64,000 nt of DNA from Pseudopontixanthobacter vadosimaris. Its GTDB lineage: Bacteria > Pseudomonadota > Alphaproteobacteria > Sphingomonadales > Sphingomonadaceae. How positions within the stretch are numbered: position 1 is the first letter of the stretch; every line of letters starts with the position of its first letter. The notes under the pieces were generated by a model. That model saw only the letters and a list, made by a program, of their open reading frames with translations, made no database searches and was not told the DNA's origin. Position numbers and translations under genes: made by a program. Where the stretch lies: positions 62,001 to 126,000 of the forward strand of contig NZ_JABASZ010000042.1 in NCBI RefSeq assembly GCF_012979275.1, read 5' to 3'. This document shows, one piece after another, positions 9,358 through 18,226 of this stretch.

Positions 9358-10152
9358 ATGGCGATACAGTTGAGAGATATCGACGAAACGCAGGCGCCGC
9401 TGCTCGACCATCTGATCGAATTGCGCACGCGCCTGGTGCGCTGTGTCATCGCGCTGGCAATCGCCTTTGCCATCTGCCTGTATTTCGCCGACGACATATT
9501 CGGATTTCTGGTGCGCCCGCTGACCGTTGCTTTCGCCGAAGGTAACCAGCAGGGCAGGCTGATCTACACCCAGCTTTACGAAGCCTTCTTCGTGGAACTG
9601 AAAGTCGCCCTGTTCGCGGCTTTCTTCGTCAGTTTCCCGATTATCGCAAATCAGTTATGGGCCTTTGTCGCGCCCGGCCTCTATGCACGGGAAAAGGGTG
9701 CCTTTCTGCCCTTCCTGATCGCCACGCCCATCCTGTTCACGGCAGGGGCCTCGCTCGCCTATTTCGTCGTGATGCCGACCGCTTTCATATTCTTCCTCGA
9801 TTTCGAGGGGGTGTCCGGGGGTTTGGAGCAGGAGGCGCTGCCGGCGATGGGGGAATATCTCTCCCTGGTCATGCAGTTCATCCTTGCATTCGGCGTGAGC
9901 TTCCTTCTGCCGGTGCTGCTGCTGCTGCTGAACAGGGCCGGCATCGTGTCGCGCGGGCAGCTTATCGCCGCCCGGCGCTATGTCATCGTGCTGGTGGTGG
10001 GCGTCGCCGCCATCGTCACGCCGCCCGATCCCGGTTCGCAGCTGGTCTTGGCCATACCGCTGATGCTGCTGTTCGAAGGGTCGCTCGCGCTGATGTGGCT
10101 GGGCGAACGCCGGATGAAGAAGGCCCAAGTCAGGCCAATTGCCGACGGTTAG
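9358..10152 (+). CDS. tatC: Sec-independent translocase protein TatC
   Basis: Six-helix core receptor of the twin-arginine translocon. The 264-residue protein opens with APLLDHLIELRTRLVRCVIA, which contains the conserved H-L-x-E-L-R motif of the first cytoplasmic segment. Further signatures are FFVELKVALFAAFFVSFPII, the FVAPGLYAREK motif after helix 2, and AAIVTPPDPGSQ before the last helices. The ATG comes two bases after the tatB stop. The gene is followed by a clear hairpin terminator, so it ends the nagZ-scpAB-tatABC unit. Confidence 0.98.
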   Translation: MAIQLRDIDETQAPLLDHLIELRTRLVRCVIALAIAFAICLYFADDIFGFLVRPLTVAFAEGNQQGRLIYTQLYEAFFVELKVALFAAFFVSFPIIANQLWAFVAPGLYAREKGAFLPFLIATPILFTAGASLAYFVVMPTAFIFFLDFEGVSGGLEQEALPAMGEYLSLVMQFILAFGVSFLLPVLLLLLNRAGIVSRGQLIAARRYVIVLVVGVAAIVTPPDPGSQLVLAIPLMLLFEGSLALMWLGERRMKKAQVRPIADG

Positions 10153-10228
10153 ACCAGGTGCGTCGGCGCAGCGTAGATCGCGGGTAAATGGACGGCCGCA
10201 TCGCAGAGCCATGATTCAACCGGATACA

Positions 10229-10254
10229 AAAACGGGGCCGAAAGGCCCCGTTTT
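10229..10254. terminator. Bidirectional intrinsic terminator
   Basis: AAAACGGGGCC (10229-10239), loop GAAA, then GGCCCCGTTTT (10244-10254) form an 11-bp perfect stem with a stable tetraloop. A-rich and T-rich edges give a T-run on either strand. It sits between convergent tatC and the small-protein gene at 10276 and can terminate transcription from both sides. Confidence 0.9.
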
Positions 10255-10275
10255 CATCATATCATGATCGAAAGA

Positions 10276-10491
10276 TCAGGCGCTGATGGCATCATCATCA
10301 TCGTCGACAGCGACGATGATCCCGGCGATGACGGCAGCAGCTGCCAGGATCGCGAGAATGATGCTCGAACCACCGATTTCGCTCTCGCCTTCGACGGGAG
10401 CGGCAACGCGGTCGACATTGGTCTGCGCCAGTGCAGGCGATGCAACCAGCGAAAGTGCAGCAGCGGAAGCTGCCAGGTTACGAATCTTCAT
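10276..10491 (-). CDS. Small exported membrane protein with DDDDD tail (paralogue 1)
   Basis: A 71-residue protein. It has a cleavable signal peptide (MKIRNLAASAAALSLVASPALA, cleavage after ALA near 22), a 20-residue linker containing VDRVAAPVEGES, one hydrophobic segment (about 43-61, SIILAILAAAAVIAGIIVAV) and the ending DDDDDAISA. GAGGAGAA precedes the ATG, which supports real translation. It shares its plan and several motifs with the gene at 10655, so the two are paralogues. No function is known to me. If the signal peptide is cleaved and the hydrophobic segment spans the membrane, the acidic tail would face the cytoplasm. Confidence 0.8.
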   Translation of the reverse strand: MKIRNLAASAAALSLVASPALAQTNVDRVAAPVEGESEIGGSSIILAILAAAAVIAGIIVAVDDDDDAISA

Positions 10492-10654
10492 AGTGAGTTC
10501 TCCTCGATTATTTCAAAATCTAAAATGCTCCGCTCGCCCTAAAGCAAGTGGTCTTTAGCCGCAACCCGGTATTTCTATCGCCCGGCAACGATTGCGTCAG
10601 ATAAGCCTCATCTGTTGCCATTTGCAAACAGTTCGCCGGGCCGTAGAAGTCACT

Positions 10655-10885
10655 TCACACGCTGACGGCATCATCGTCATCATCTGCCGCAAGGAAGATG
10701 ACAGCTGCGATGACAGCGGCAATGCCTGCAAAGAAGACCAGCGTATTCTGCTGTGCCGCAAGGCTCGACGAACGCTCCACCGGTGCCTCGGCACGCGACA
10801 TATCCGCGCCGGCCGCCTCGGCCGCGACAGGAGCGGACACGAGCGCCATTGCTGCCAATGCAGGAGCCACGTTACGAAACTTCAT
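10655..10885 (-). CDS. Small exported membrane protein with DDDDD tail (paralogue 2)
   Basis: A 76-residue protein matching its downstream neighbour. It has a signal peptide MKFRNVAPALAAMALVSAPV with likely cleavage near residues 22-25, a linker with SRAEAPVERSSS, a hydrophobic segment (about 48-67, TLVFFAGIAAVIAAVIFLA) and the ending DDDDDAVSV. A GGAGAAG ribosome-binding site lies six bases before the ATG. The 163-base gap between the copies contains no strong terminator, so they may be co-transcribed. Conserved points are MK-RN, APVE and the five-aspartate tail. The linkers and membrane segments differ, so this is an old duplication. Confidence 0.8.
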   Translation of the reverse strand: MKFRNVAPALAAMALVSAPVAAEAAGADMSRAEAPVERSSSLAAQQNTLVFFAGIAAVIAAVIFLAADDDDDAVSV

Positions 10886-11062
10886 TCAACTTCTCCGTTC
10901 GGCGAGATCTGCATGCGCCCCTGCCGATGCCCTTTAGAGGCAGTCCCGCCCGGTGCAAACAGGCAGGATGCCGCGATGGGGCCAGCAATAGGGCTGCCTT
11001 TATGAGGGAGCGGTTAACAGCTGTCGATTCCGCTGCGTCAGCGATGAACAAAATTTACGTGA

Positions 11063-12736
11063 TCAGTCGCCCTGTCGCCAGACCCGCTCCCCGCCAATCC
11101 ATGTTTCCAGTATATTCGTAGCGCGAAGTTCGGCAGGCGATGCGATCATCGGATCCCGGTCGATGAACAGGAAATCTGCCCGCTCACCCGGAACCAGCCG
11201 GCCGAACCGTCCCTCGGCAAAACCTGCAAAGGCCGCATTGGCCGTAAAGCCGGCGAGAGCAAGTTCGCGCGAAACCGCCTGTTCGGGCATCCAGCCGCCG
11301 GGCGGCAGGCCCTCTGCATCCGTGCGGGAGATTGCCGCCGCAAGTCCGGCGAACGGGTCGGGCGATTCGACGGGCGCATCGGAACCGAAGGCGAGCCTGC
11401 TGCCGGCCCTGTCCAGCGACGCCCAGGCATAGGCACCTTGAAGACGTGCCGGGTCCAGCCGCGCCTCGGCCATCGTCCGGTCTGACGTCTGGTGCACCGG
11501 CTGCATCGAGGCGATGATGCCATTGCGCCCGAAAACGGGAATATCCGCCGGATCGACGATCTGCGCATGTTCGATTCGCCAGCGTCTGTCGGGGTAGCTG
11601 CCCGACAGTTCCTCTATCGCCTCCAGCACCTCGCGATTGGCGGCGTCGCCGATGGCGTGGATGGCGAGTTGAAAATCCTCCATCGCCGCGCGGCTCATCA
11701 GATTGCGCAATTGTGCCTGCGTCAGCAGCGGCAGGCCGGTGTTGCCCGGATCGTCGGCATAAGGTTCGAGAAGCCATGCGCCGCGCGATCCCAGCGCCCC
11801 GTCCAGATATAACTTTACACCGTTCAGGCGCAGCCGGTCGTCGTACAGCCACGGCGTCGGGCCGGGGCCGCCGATCAGTTCCATGGCATCGACCCCGTGG
11901 GCATAGGCCATGATCCGCAGCTTCAGCGTGCCGATGTCGCCCGCGCGGCGATAGGTCTGCCAATCCTGGATCGTGGTGCCCATGTCGGCGGCGGCCGTCA
12001 CTCCGGAGGAAAGGAGCCGCCGCTGGGCTGCGAGCAGGGCGACGTCGCGGTCATCGGGGCGGGGCGGCGGCACGGCCTTCTGCACCAGTTCGCCCGCCGC
12101 ATCGATGAAGACACCCGCCGGTGTCTGCGATCCCGCGAGGCGTTCTATGCGGCCGCCGGACGGATCCTTCGTCGCTGCCGAGACGCCTGCGGCCGCGATG
12201 GCGCGGGAATTGGCCCAGCCGGCGTGACCGTCCACGCGTTCCAGATAGACGGGCCGGTCGCCGACCGCTTCGTCCAGTTCGGCGGCAGTGGGAAAACGGC
12301 CCAGTCCCCAGAGTTCCTGATTCCAGCCGCGCCCGATGATCCACGGACGGTCCGGGTTCTCGGCGGCAAAGACGCGGATGGCGTCCTGTGCCTCGGCCAG
12401 CGAGCGGGTCTGCGAGAGGTCGAGCGTCAGGGCGCCGAAGCCGAGGCCCATGACATGGAGATGCGCGTCGATCATGCCCGGCACCACCACGCGGCCCTGT
12501 CCATCGACGCGGTAATCGGTGCGTTCCGGTCGGCGGTCGCGGCGATCGAAGACCTGTTTCACCCGCCCGTCATCGTCGATCCACATTGCTTCGAAGCGGT
12601 CGATCTCGCCATCCTTGTCGATGGTGAGGCCCTGTATATTGTCGATCAGCACATCGGCCTGCGCGTTGGGTGCGAGCGCCAGGGCAGGGATGGCGAGCGC
12701 CAGTTTGCAGGCGGAGCGGAACAGTTGCAATTTCAT
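11063..12736 (-). CDS. Exported amidohydrolase, YtcJ-like
   Basis: A 557-residue metal-dependent hydrolase of the amidohydrolase superfamily (amidohydrolase-3 type). A signal peptide is present (to ALAPNAQA, about 27 residues), so it is likely periplasmic. The first metal-binding pair is in VVPGMIDAHLHVMGLG. Later superfamily elements are LAIHAIGDAANREVLEAIEE, RIEHAQIVDP and the aspartate region LAFGSDAPVESPDPFAG. Substrate cannot be deduced; relatives are often annotated as deacylases or imidases. AAGGA lies eight bases before the ATG. The ATG overlaps the stop of the upstream dehydrogenase-like gene by four bases, so the two form an operon. Confidence 0.9.
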   Translation of the reverse strand: MKLQLFRSACKLALAIPALALAPNAQADVLIDNIQGLTIDKDGEIDRFEAMWIDDDGRVKQVFDRRDRRPERTDYRVDGQGRVVVPGMIDAHLHVMGLGFGALTLDLSQTRSLAEAQDAIRVFAAENPDRPWIIGRGWNQELWGLGRFPTAAELDEAVGDRPVYLERVDGHAGWANSRAIAAAGVSAATKDPSGGRIERLAGSQTPAGVFIDAAGELVQKAVPPPRPDDRDVALLAAQRRLLSSGVTAAADMGTTIQDWQTYRRAGDIGTLKLRIMAYAHGVDAMELIGGPGPTPWLYDDRLRLNGVKLYLDGALGSRGAWLLEPYADDPGNTGLPLLTQAQLRNLMSRAAMEDFQLAIHAIGDAANREVLEAIEELSGSYPDRRWRIEHAQIVDPADIPVFGRNGIIASMQPVHQTSDRTMAEARLDPARLQGAYAWASLDRAGSRLAFGSDAPVESPDPFAGLAAAISRTDAEGLPPGGWMPEQAVSRELALAGFTANAAFAGFAEGRFGRLVPGERADFLFIDRDPMIASPAELRATNILETWIGGERVWRQGD

Positions 12737-13644
12737 GGTGTCTTTCCTTCGGAACCTGGCGGCAGTCGTCTGATCAGGGCGCTGGTATCCTGCCGGCCCG
12801 CGCCCATTGCCTGCAAATCGGCATAGAACTGATCGACCAGAGCGGTGACCGGCGCGGATAGCCCCAGACGGCGCGCTTCCTCAAGCGCATAGCCAAGATC
12901 CTTGCGCATCCAGTCGAGCGCGAAGCCATGGTCGAATTCGCCGGCGACCATCGTCTGCCAGCGGTTCTCCATCTGCCAGCTTTGCGCCGCACCGCCGGAA
13001 ATCGCCTCCAGCACCCGCTCCATGTCGAGATCCGCGGCATCGGCCAGCCGGATCGCTTCCGACAGCCCGGCGAGCGTTCCGGCGATGCACATCTGGTTGG
13101 CCATCTTGGCGGTCTGCCCTGCGCCTGCCGCCCCGACATGGACGATGCGCGAACCGTAGCTTTGCATCACCGGACGGGCGCGCTCGAGGGCTTCGTCCGA
13201 GCCGCCGCACATTATGGCCAGCCTGCCGTTTTCCGCCCCCGCCTGTCCGCCGGATACGGGCGCATCCAGTGCGGCGAATCCGGCGCTGCGGGCAGCACCG
13301 TCCAGCCGCCGCGCCATCGCCGCCGACACCGTGGTATGATCGATGAACAGGGCATCCGGCGCAATCGCGGCAAAAGCACCGTCCGGCCCCAGCGTCACCG
13401 CCTCCAGATCGGCATCGTTGCCCACGCAGGTCAGGACGATGTCGGCTCCGCCTGCTGCTTCTGCAGGTGTTGCCGCGATATGCGCGTCACGGCCGTCGGC
13501 GCGTTGCGCCTCCAGCCATGTCCGCGCCCGGCTGGCGGTACGGTTATAAGCGGTTACGCTATGCCCGGCAGCGGCAAGGTGTCCGGCCATCGGCCCGCCC
13601 ATCACGCCAAGGCCGATGAAGGCTATCTCGAGGGGTTCGGTCAT
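12733..13644 (-). CDS. NAD(P)-dependent oxidoreductase, 3-hydroxyisobutyrate dehydrogenase family
   Basis: A 303-residue beta-hydroxyacid dehydrogenase. The N-terminal Rossmann motif is IGLGVMGGPMAGHLAAAG, the substrate-binding motif is DAPVSGGQAGAENG, and the catalytic lysine is K180 in GQTAKMANQ. These features cover 3-hydroxyisobutyrate, tartronate-semialdehyde and related dehydrogenases, and the exact substrate is not determined. An in-frame GTG nine bases upstream (13653) is an alternative start. The gene overlaps the downstream amidohydrolase by four bases and is divergent from ilvA across about 110 bases. Confidence 0.9.
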   Translation of the reverse strand: MTEPLEIAFIGLGVMGGPMAGHLAAAGHSVTAYNRTASRARTWLEAQRADGRDAHIAATPAEAAGGADIVLTCVGNDADLEAVTLGPDGAFAAIAPDALFIDHTTVSAAMARRLDGAARSAGFAALDAPVSGGQAGAENGRLAIMCGGSDEALERARPVMQSYGSRIVHVGAAGAGQTAKMANQMCIAGTLAGLSEAIRLADAADLDMERVLEAISGGAAQSWQMENRWQTMVAGEFDHGFALDWMRKDLGYALEEARRLGLSAPVTALVDQFYADLQAMGAGRQDTSALIRRLPPGSEGKTP

Positions 13645-13757
13645 CGGAGCCACGAATGTGGCAAAATGCGCGCCAATGCAATCGCTGCGGAGGCGTCAAT
13701 GCTCTGCTTTCCCAACGGCATTCCCCAGCGGCCAAATATCCCCTAAAGGCCGCAGCC

Positions 13758-15023
13758 ATGACGCACAGCACCGACCAGACCGCCACAAGCGCCGCTGCCA
13801 TAACGGCAGCGCTGCCCCTGACACTTGCCGACGTTGAGGCGGCGGCTGACCGTATCGCCGGGGCGGTCGTGCGCACGCCGACAATGTTCAGCCAGACGCT
13901 GTCCAATATCACCGGCGCGCGAATCTGGCTGAAGTTCGAAAATCTGCAATTCACCGCTGCTTACAAGGAGCGCGGTGCGCTGAACGCATTGCTGCTGATG
14001 GACAAGGCGCAGCGCGAACGCGGCGTGATCGCGGCAAGCGCCGGCAATCACAGCCAGGGTCTCAGCTATCACGGTACGCGGCTGGGCGTTCCGGTCACCA
14101 TCGTCATGCCGCGCACCACGCCGACGGTGAAAGTGATGCAGACCGAAAGCGTCGGCGGCAACGTAGTGCTCGAAGGCGAAACCTTCGATGATGCCTATGC
14201 CCATGCGCGCAAGCTGGAGCAGCAACTGGGCCTCACCTTCGTGCATCCGTTCGATGATCCGCACGTGGCAGCGGGTGCGGGTACGGTGGCGCTGGAAATG
14301 CTGGCGGATGCGCCGGAAATCGACTGCATCGTCACGCCGATCGGCGGCGGCGGGCTGATTTCCGGCATGGCCACCGTGGCCGAGGCGCTGAACCCCGGGA
14401 TCGAGGTGATCGGGGTGGAGGCGCGCCTGTTTCCATCCATGTACAACCGGCTGACGGGCGAATCGCTGCCCTGCGGGGGCGATACTCTGGCCGAAGGCAT
14501 CGCTGTCAAGGAGCCCGGCCAGTTCACCGAACAGGTGATAAGACAGCGCGTCGACGACATCCTGCTGGCGGACGAGGCATCGCTGGAAAATGCCGTCTCG
14601 CTGCTGCTGCAGATCGAGAAGACCGTGGTCGAAGGGGCCGGGGCCGCGGGCCTCGCGGCGGTTCTCGACCATCCGGAGCGGTTCAGGGACCGGAATGTCG
14701 GCCTGGTCCTGTGCGGCGGCAATATCGACACGCGCCTGCTGGCGAATGTGCTCCTGCGAGATCTCGCCCGTTCGGGCCGCCTGGCGCGGCTACGGATCAC
14801 GCTGCAGGACCGGCCCGGCGCGCTCTACAAGGTGATGCGCGAATTCGAGGCGCACAACGTCAATATCATCGAGATCTATCACCAGCGCATCTTCACCACC
14901 CTGCCGGCGAAGGGTCTGATTACCGACATCGAATGCGAAGCGCGCGACAAGCAGCAATTGGTCGGGCTGATCGCCGAATTGCAGGGCAAAGGCTATTCGG
15001 TGAGCCAGGTCGAACTGAACTGA
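13758..15023 (+). CDS. ilvA: Threonine ammonia-lyase
   Basis: PLP enzyme that deaminates threonine to 2-oxobutyrate, the entry step to isoleucine. Length is 421 residues. The PLP lysine is K70 in AAYKERGALNALL. The Asn loop reads SAGNHSQG and the phosphate-binding glycine loop reads PIGGGGLISG. An ACT-like regulatory domain covers about residues 335-421 (RITLQDRPGALYKVMREFE onward). The single ACT domain resembles the shorter family type rather than E. coli IlvA with its paired ACT-like repeats. The frame is open for 34 codons upstream, but the ATG at 13758 has AAAGG nine bases before it. Confidence 0.95.
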   Translation: MTHSTDQTATSAAAITAALPLTLADVEAAADRIAGAVVRTPTMFSQTLSNITGARIWLKFENLQFTAAYKERGALNALLLMDKAQRERGVIAASAGNHSQGLSYHGTRLGVPVTIVMPRTTPTVKVMQTESVGGNVVLEGETFDDAYAHARKLEQQLGLTFVHPFDDPHVAAGAGTVALEMLADAPEIDCIVTPIGGGGLISGMATVAEALNPGIEVIGVEARLFPSMYNRLTGESLPCGGDTLAEGIAVKEPGQFTEQVIRQRVDDILLADEASLENAVSLLLQIEKTVVEGAGAAGLAAVLDHPERFRDRNVGLVLCGGNIDTRLLANVLLRDLARSGRLARLRITLQDRPGALYKVMREFEAHNVNIIEIYHQRIFTTLPAKGLITDIECEARDKQQLVGLIAELQGKGYSVSQVELN

Positions 15024-15061
15024 AGCCCGTGCCGGCGAAATCCCGTGCCTGTACGAATCGT

Positions 15062-15079
15062 GGTTAAAGGGCTTTAACC
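15062..15079. promoter_or_regulatory. Palindrome with paired TTAA half-sites upstream of bpt
   Basis: GGTTAAAG (15062-15069) and CTTTAACC (15072-15079) form a perfect inverted repeat around two bases. The TTAA cores at 15064 and 15074 are six bases apart, close to the TTAA-N7-TTAA pattern known for CtrA in alphaproteobacteria. A GAATC site (GANTC, the CcrM methylation motif) is at 15055-15059. It lies 39 bases after ilvA and 108 bases before bpt. There is no T-run, so an operator is more likely than a terminator. Confidence 0.4.
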
Positions 15080-15186
15080 TGCCTCATATCGTGGCATAAT
15101 CGTTCAGGCAGGAAAGGCGATGCGTCGCCGATCCGGCGCGAAGGATCAGCAACCGACAGGATGACACCAGCCCCCGTGACCGCCCA

Positions 15187-16047
15187 ATGACCGCCCCTGT
15201 AAGATTCCCCCGCTTCTTCGTCACGAGCCCGGCGCCATGCCCCTATCTTCCGGGCCGCAGCGAACGGAAGGTCTTTACCGAACTGAAGGGCGACAATGCC
15301 GACCAGCTGCACGAGGCGCTCGGCCGGATCGGGTTCCGGCGCAGCCAGACGGTTGCCTATCGGCCCAGCTGCGCCGATTGCCAGGCCTGCATCTCGGTCC
15401 GTGTCGCGGCGCTCGATTTCCGCCCGTCGGCCACCCAGCGCAAGAATATGCGGCGCAATTCCGATCTTGAAGTGACCGAATGCCGCCCCTGGGCGACGGC
15501 GGAACAGTTCGAATTGCTGCAGAAATACCTTGGCATGCGCCACCCCGATGGCGGCATGGTGTCGATGGACGAGATGGATTTTGCGGATATGGTGGAACAC
15601 ACGCCCATATCCAGCTATGTGACCGAATACAGGGAACCTTCCGCCGATGGGAAGCCGGGCCGCCTGGTGGGCGCCTGTCTGACCGACCGGCAGGGAGACG
15701 GGTTGTCGATGGTGTACAGTTTCTACGACCCTGAACATGAGGCGCGGTCCGGTCTTGGGAACTACATCATTCTGGACCATATTCGCCGCGCGGGCGAAGC
15801 GGGCCTGCCTTATGTCTATCTCGGCTATTGGGTCGAGGGATCGCCGCGCATGCAGTACAAGGTGCGCTACCGCCCGCTGGAACGGCTTACTCCTGCCGGC
15901 TGGGTGCGGATGTCCGCCCAGCAGCAGGACGCCCTCATCGCCGCTTCAATTGCCCGGGCCGGTCAGCCCGGGGCCGGTGCCAACGTGCCGGCCGGTGAGA
16001 AATGGCAACCGTCAGGTTCCAGAGAAGGTGTCGCCGCGATCGGGTAA
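15187..16047 (+). CDS. bpt: Aspartate/glutamate leucyltransferase (arginyltransferase family)
   Basis: Transfers an amino acid from aminoacyl-tRNA to the N-terminus of proteins starting with Asp or Glu, marking them for ClpS/ClpAP degradation by the N-degron route. The 286-residue protein has the family N-terminus [17 protein letters not shown] (C18) and the cysteine cluster [10 protein letters not shown] (C62, C65, C68). The C-terminal GNAT-like part includes [17 protein letters not shown]. The end of bpt overlaps the proposed tamA start by 20 bases, an arrangement that suggests co-expression with the tam genes. Confidence 0.93.
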   Translation: MTAPVRFPRFFVTSPAPCPYLPGRSERKVFTELKGDNADQLHEALGRIGFRRSQTVAYRPSCADCQACISVRVAALDFRPSATQRKNMRRNSDLEVTECRPWATAEQFELLQKYLGMRHPDGGMVSMDEMDFADMVEHTPISSYVTEYREPSADGKPGRLVGACLTDRQGDGLSMVYSFYDPEHEARSGLGNYIILDHIRRAGEAGLPYVYLGYWVEGSPRMQYKVRYRPLERLTPAGWVRMSAQQQDALIAASIARAGQPGAGANVPAGEKWQPSGSREGVAAIG

Positions 16048-18226
16048 TCGCCCTGCCATCCCGACGGCATTTCATCGCCTGACCCTCTCCACCGCAATCG
16101 GGGCGTTGTGCGTTCCCGCTGCGCTTCACGCGCAGGAAGGGCCGGATACTCTCCGGCTGGAAGATCTGATCCCCGACACGGCAGTGGCCAATCCCCAGGA
16201 CTGGGCTGTCGATGCCCGGGGCGAGAGTGATCTTCCGCCCGCGATCACGGAACTGCCCGAACTTGCCGCCGATTCGCCGCTGGCCGAGATGCCGCTGATC
16301 ACCGTCCCTTGGCCGGACGACGACCTCGACCTGCCGCAGCTTGCACCGCTCGAACCTGAAGACGATATTGAATTCGCCACGTTCGACGAACCGATGCTCG
16401 CTCCTGCTCCGGTTCTGGTGGAGCGGCGGATCGACGACAATCTCGTGATCGCCTATCCTGAACGCGCCGAGGATTTCCCGCCGCGCGACGATTTTATCGA
16501 AAGATTTGCTGCCCTTTCCACTCTGGAAGAACTCGAAGGCGAAGAAACCAATATCGCGCAGCTGACGGCACGCGCGCGCCGCGACGAGGAACTGCTCGGC
16601 ACATTGCTGCGCGTCTATGGCTATTATGACGCACAGATATCGCGCAACATCGCTGCGGAACTGCCGGCCGCAGGGCGTGACGACGGGAGTGCGCCCGACG
16701 ATGCGACCCGCGCTACGGTACGTTTCGACATCGTTCCCGGTCCGCGTTACCGTTTCGGCGCGATCGACCTTGGCAATCTGTCCGCTGCGCCCGATTACAG
16801 CGAATTGCGCGGCGCCTTCGATATTGACCGGGGGATGGACCTTTCGAGCGACCGGATCGTCGAGGAACAGGCCGATCTGGATCATGCGCTGGGTGAAAAC
16901 GGCTATGTTTTCGCCGAGATCGACGCACCCGAACTCGTGGTCGATCACGAAAGGCTGGAAGGCGATCTGACGATGGTCGTCCGCCCCGGCGGCAAATATG
17001 CCTTCGGCGGCGTCGTAAGTTCCGATCCCGGCTTCCTCGGCGGCGAACATCTGGCCGGGATCGCCCGTTTCGATTCCGGCGACATCTATCGGCGCAGCCT
17101 TGAACTTGACCTGCGCCGCGCCATCACGGCGACCGGACTGGTTTCCACGGCGACGATCACGCCGCGTGTCGTGGCGGAGCCGCAGGGCGATAGACCGGGC
17201 GTGGTCGCGCTGGACGTGAATATCACCCGCGCGCCGCTGCGCACCATTGCCGGCGCGATCGGTTACGGATCGGAAGAAGGCATCCGCGTTCAGGCCAGCT
17301 GGGAACATCGCAATCTGTTCCCGCCCGAAGGATCGCTGCGGGTGCGCGGCATTCTGGGCACGCAGGAACAACTGGCCGGCGTCACCTTCCGCAAGAACAA
17401 TTTCGGCGGGCGGGACAAGGTGCTGACGCTGGATGCCTATGCCAGCACACTGGACAGCGATGCCTATGATGCCCGCACGGTCGCGCTGATCGGCACTTAT
17501 GAGCGCCTGTCCACGCTCTTGTTCCAGAAGCCGTTCAGCTGGGGCGGCGGCTTCGAACTGATCGCCACCGACGAGGCACCCGCATCGGTGCGCGAATCGC
17601 AAACCCCGCGGGAAACATATTTCATCGCCGCGCTTCCCGGCCGCGCGCAGATCGACACGACGGACGATCTGCTCGATCCGACGACCGGTTTCCGCCTTGG
17701 CCTGCGCCTGTCGCCCGAAATCTCGCGCAACCGGGGCACGCAGAGCTTCTATCTGCGCAGCCAGGTCGATGCCAGCTACTACCGCCGCATGTCGGACCGG
17801 GTGGTGCTGGCGGGCCGGGCGGCGGTGGCGAGCATTCCGGGCGCGGACCTGATCGACATCGCACCCTCGCGCCGCCTTTACGCTGGTGGCGGCAGTTCGG
17901 TGCGCGGTTACGGGTTCCAGCAGATCGGCCCGCGCAATGCTTTCGGTGAACCCAATGGCGGCCGGTCGCTGGTGGAACTGGCGCTGGAGGCGCGGATACA
18001 GACGGGCATTTTCGATGGCGCATTATCCGTCGTTCCCTTCGTCGATGCGGGCACGGTCAGCGTCGGCGCCGTCCCCACGCTGGATGTGCTGCGGGTCGGC
18101 GCAGGAGTGGGCCTGCGTTATCAGACAGGGTTCGGCCCGATCCGGGTCGATCTTGGCGTGCCGGTCAACCCGGGGCCGGACGACAATCCCTTCGCGGTCT
18201 ATGTATCACTGGGGCAGGCGTTCTGA
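16028..18226 (+). CDS. tamA: Outer-membrane translocation and assembly protein TamA
   Basis: Omp85-family outer-membrane barrel that works with TamB in assembling outer-membrane proteins and in envelope lipid transport. From the GTG at 16028 it has 732 residues. The order is a signal peptide (to ALHAQ, about 36), an unusual acidic Pro-rich stretch (about 40-135), POTRA-like repeats (about 150-390) and a C-terminal barrel. The barrel carries the Omp85 loop motif [15 protein letters not shown] and ends in LGQAF, a terminal-Phe signal for the BAM machinery. In-frame GTGs at 15977 and 15995 are alternatives. 16028 was chosen because it puts the signal peptide near the N-terminus. Its stop shares a base with the tamB ATG. 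Confidence 0.9.
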   Translation: MSPRSGNRPAIPTAFHRLTLSTAIGALCVPAALHAQEGPDTLRLEDLIPDTAVANPQDWAVDARGESDLPPAITELPELAADSPLAEMPLITVPWPDDDLDLPQLAPLEPEDDIEFATFDEPMLAPAPVLVERRIDDNLVIAYPERAEDFPPRDDFIERFAALSTLEELEGEETNIAQLTARARRDEELLGTLLRVYGYYDAQISRNIAAELPAAGRDDGSAPDDATRATVRFDIVPGPRYRFGAIDLGNLSAAPDYSELRGAFDIDRGMDLSSDRIVEEQADLDHALGENGYVFAEIDAPELVVDHERLEGDLTMVVRPGGKYAFGGVVSSDPGFLGGEHLAGIARFDSGDIYRRSLELDLRRAITATGLVSTATITPRVVAEPQGDRPGVVALDVNITRAPLRTIAGAIGYGSEEGIRVQASWEHRNLFPPEGSLRVRGILGTQEQLAGVTFRKNNFGGRDKVLTLDAYASTLDSDAYDARTVALIGTYERLSTLLFQKPFSWGGGFELIATDEAPASVRESQTPRETYFIAALPGRAQIDTTDDLLDPTTGFRLGLRLSPEISRNRGTQSFYLRSQVDASYYRRMSDRVVLAGRAAVASIPGADLIDIAPSRRLYAGGGSSVRGYGFQQIGPRNAFGEPNGGRSLVELALEARIQTGIFDGALSVVPFVDAGTVSVGAVPTLDVLRVGAGVGLRYQTGFGPIRVDLGVPVNPGPDDNPFAVYVSLGQAF

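Noticed and set aside
40-10608. A 14-base sequence near 40-53 (AGGCTTATCTGACG) recurs inverted at about 10595-10608.
   Set aside because: In 64 kb, inverted matches of 14 bases are expected several times by chance, and neither flank nor context is shared.
15737-16027. Upstream extension of the tamA frame through most of the bpt end.
   Set aside because: It is out-of-frame bpt sequence. The signal peptide of TamA starts close to the GTG at 16028.
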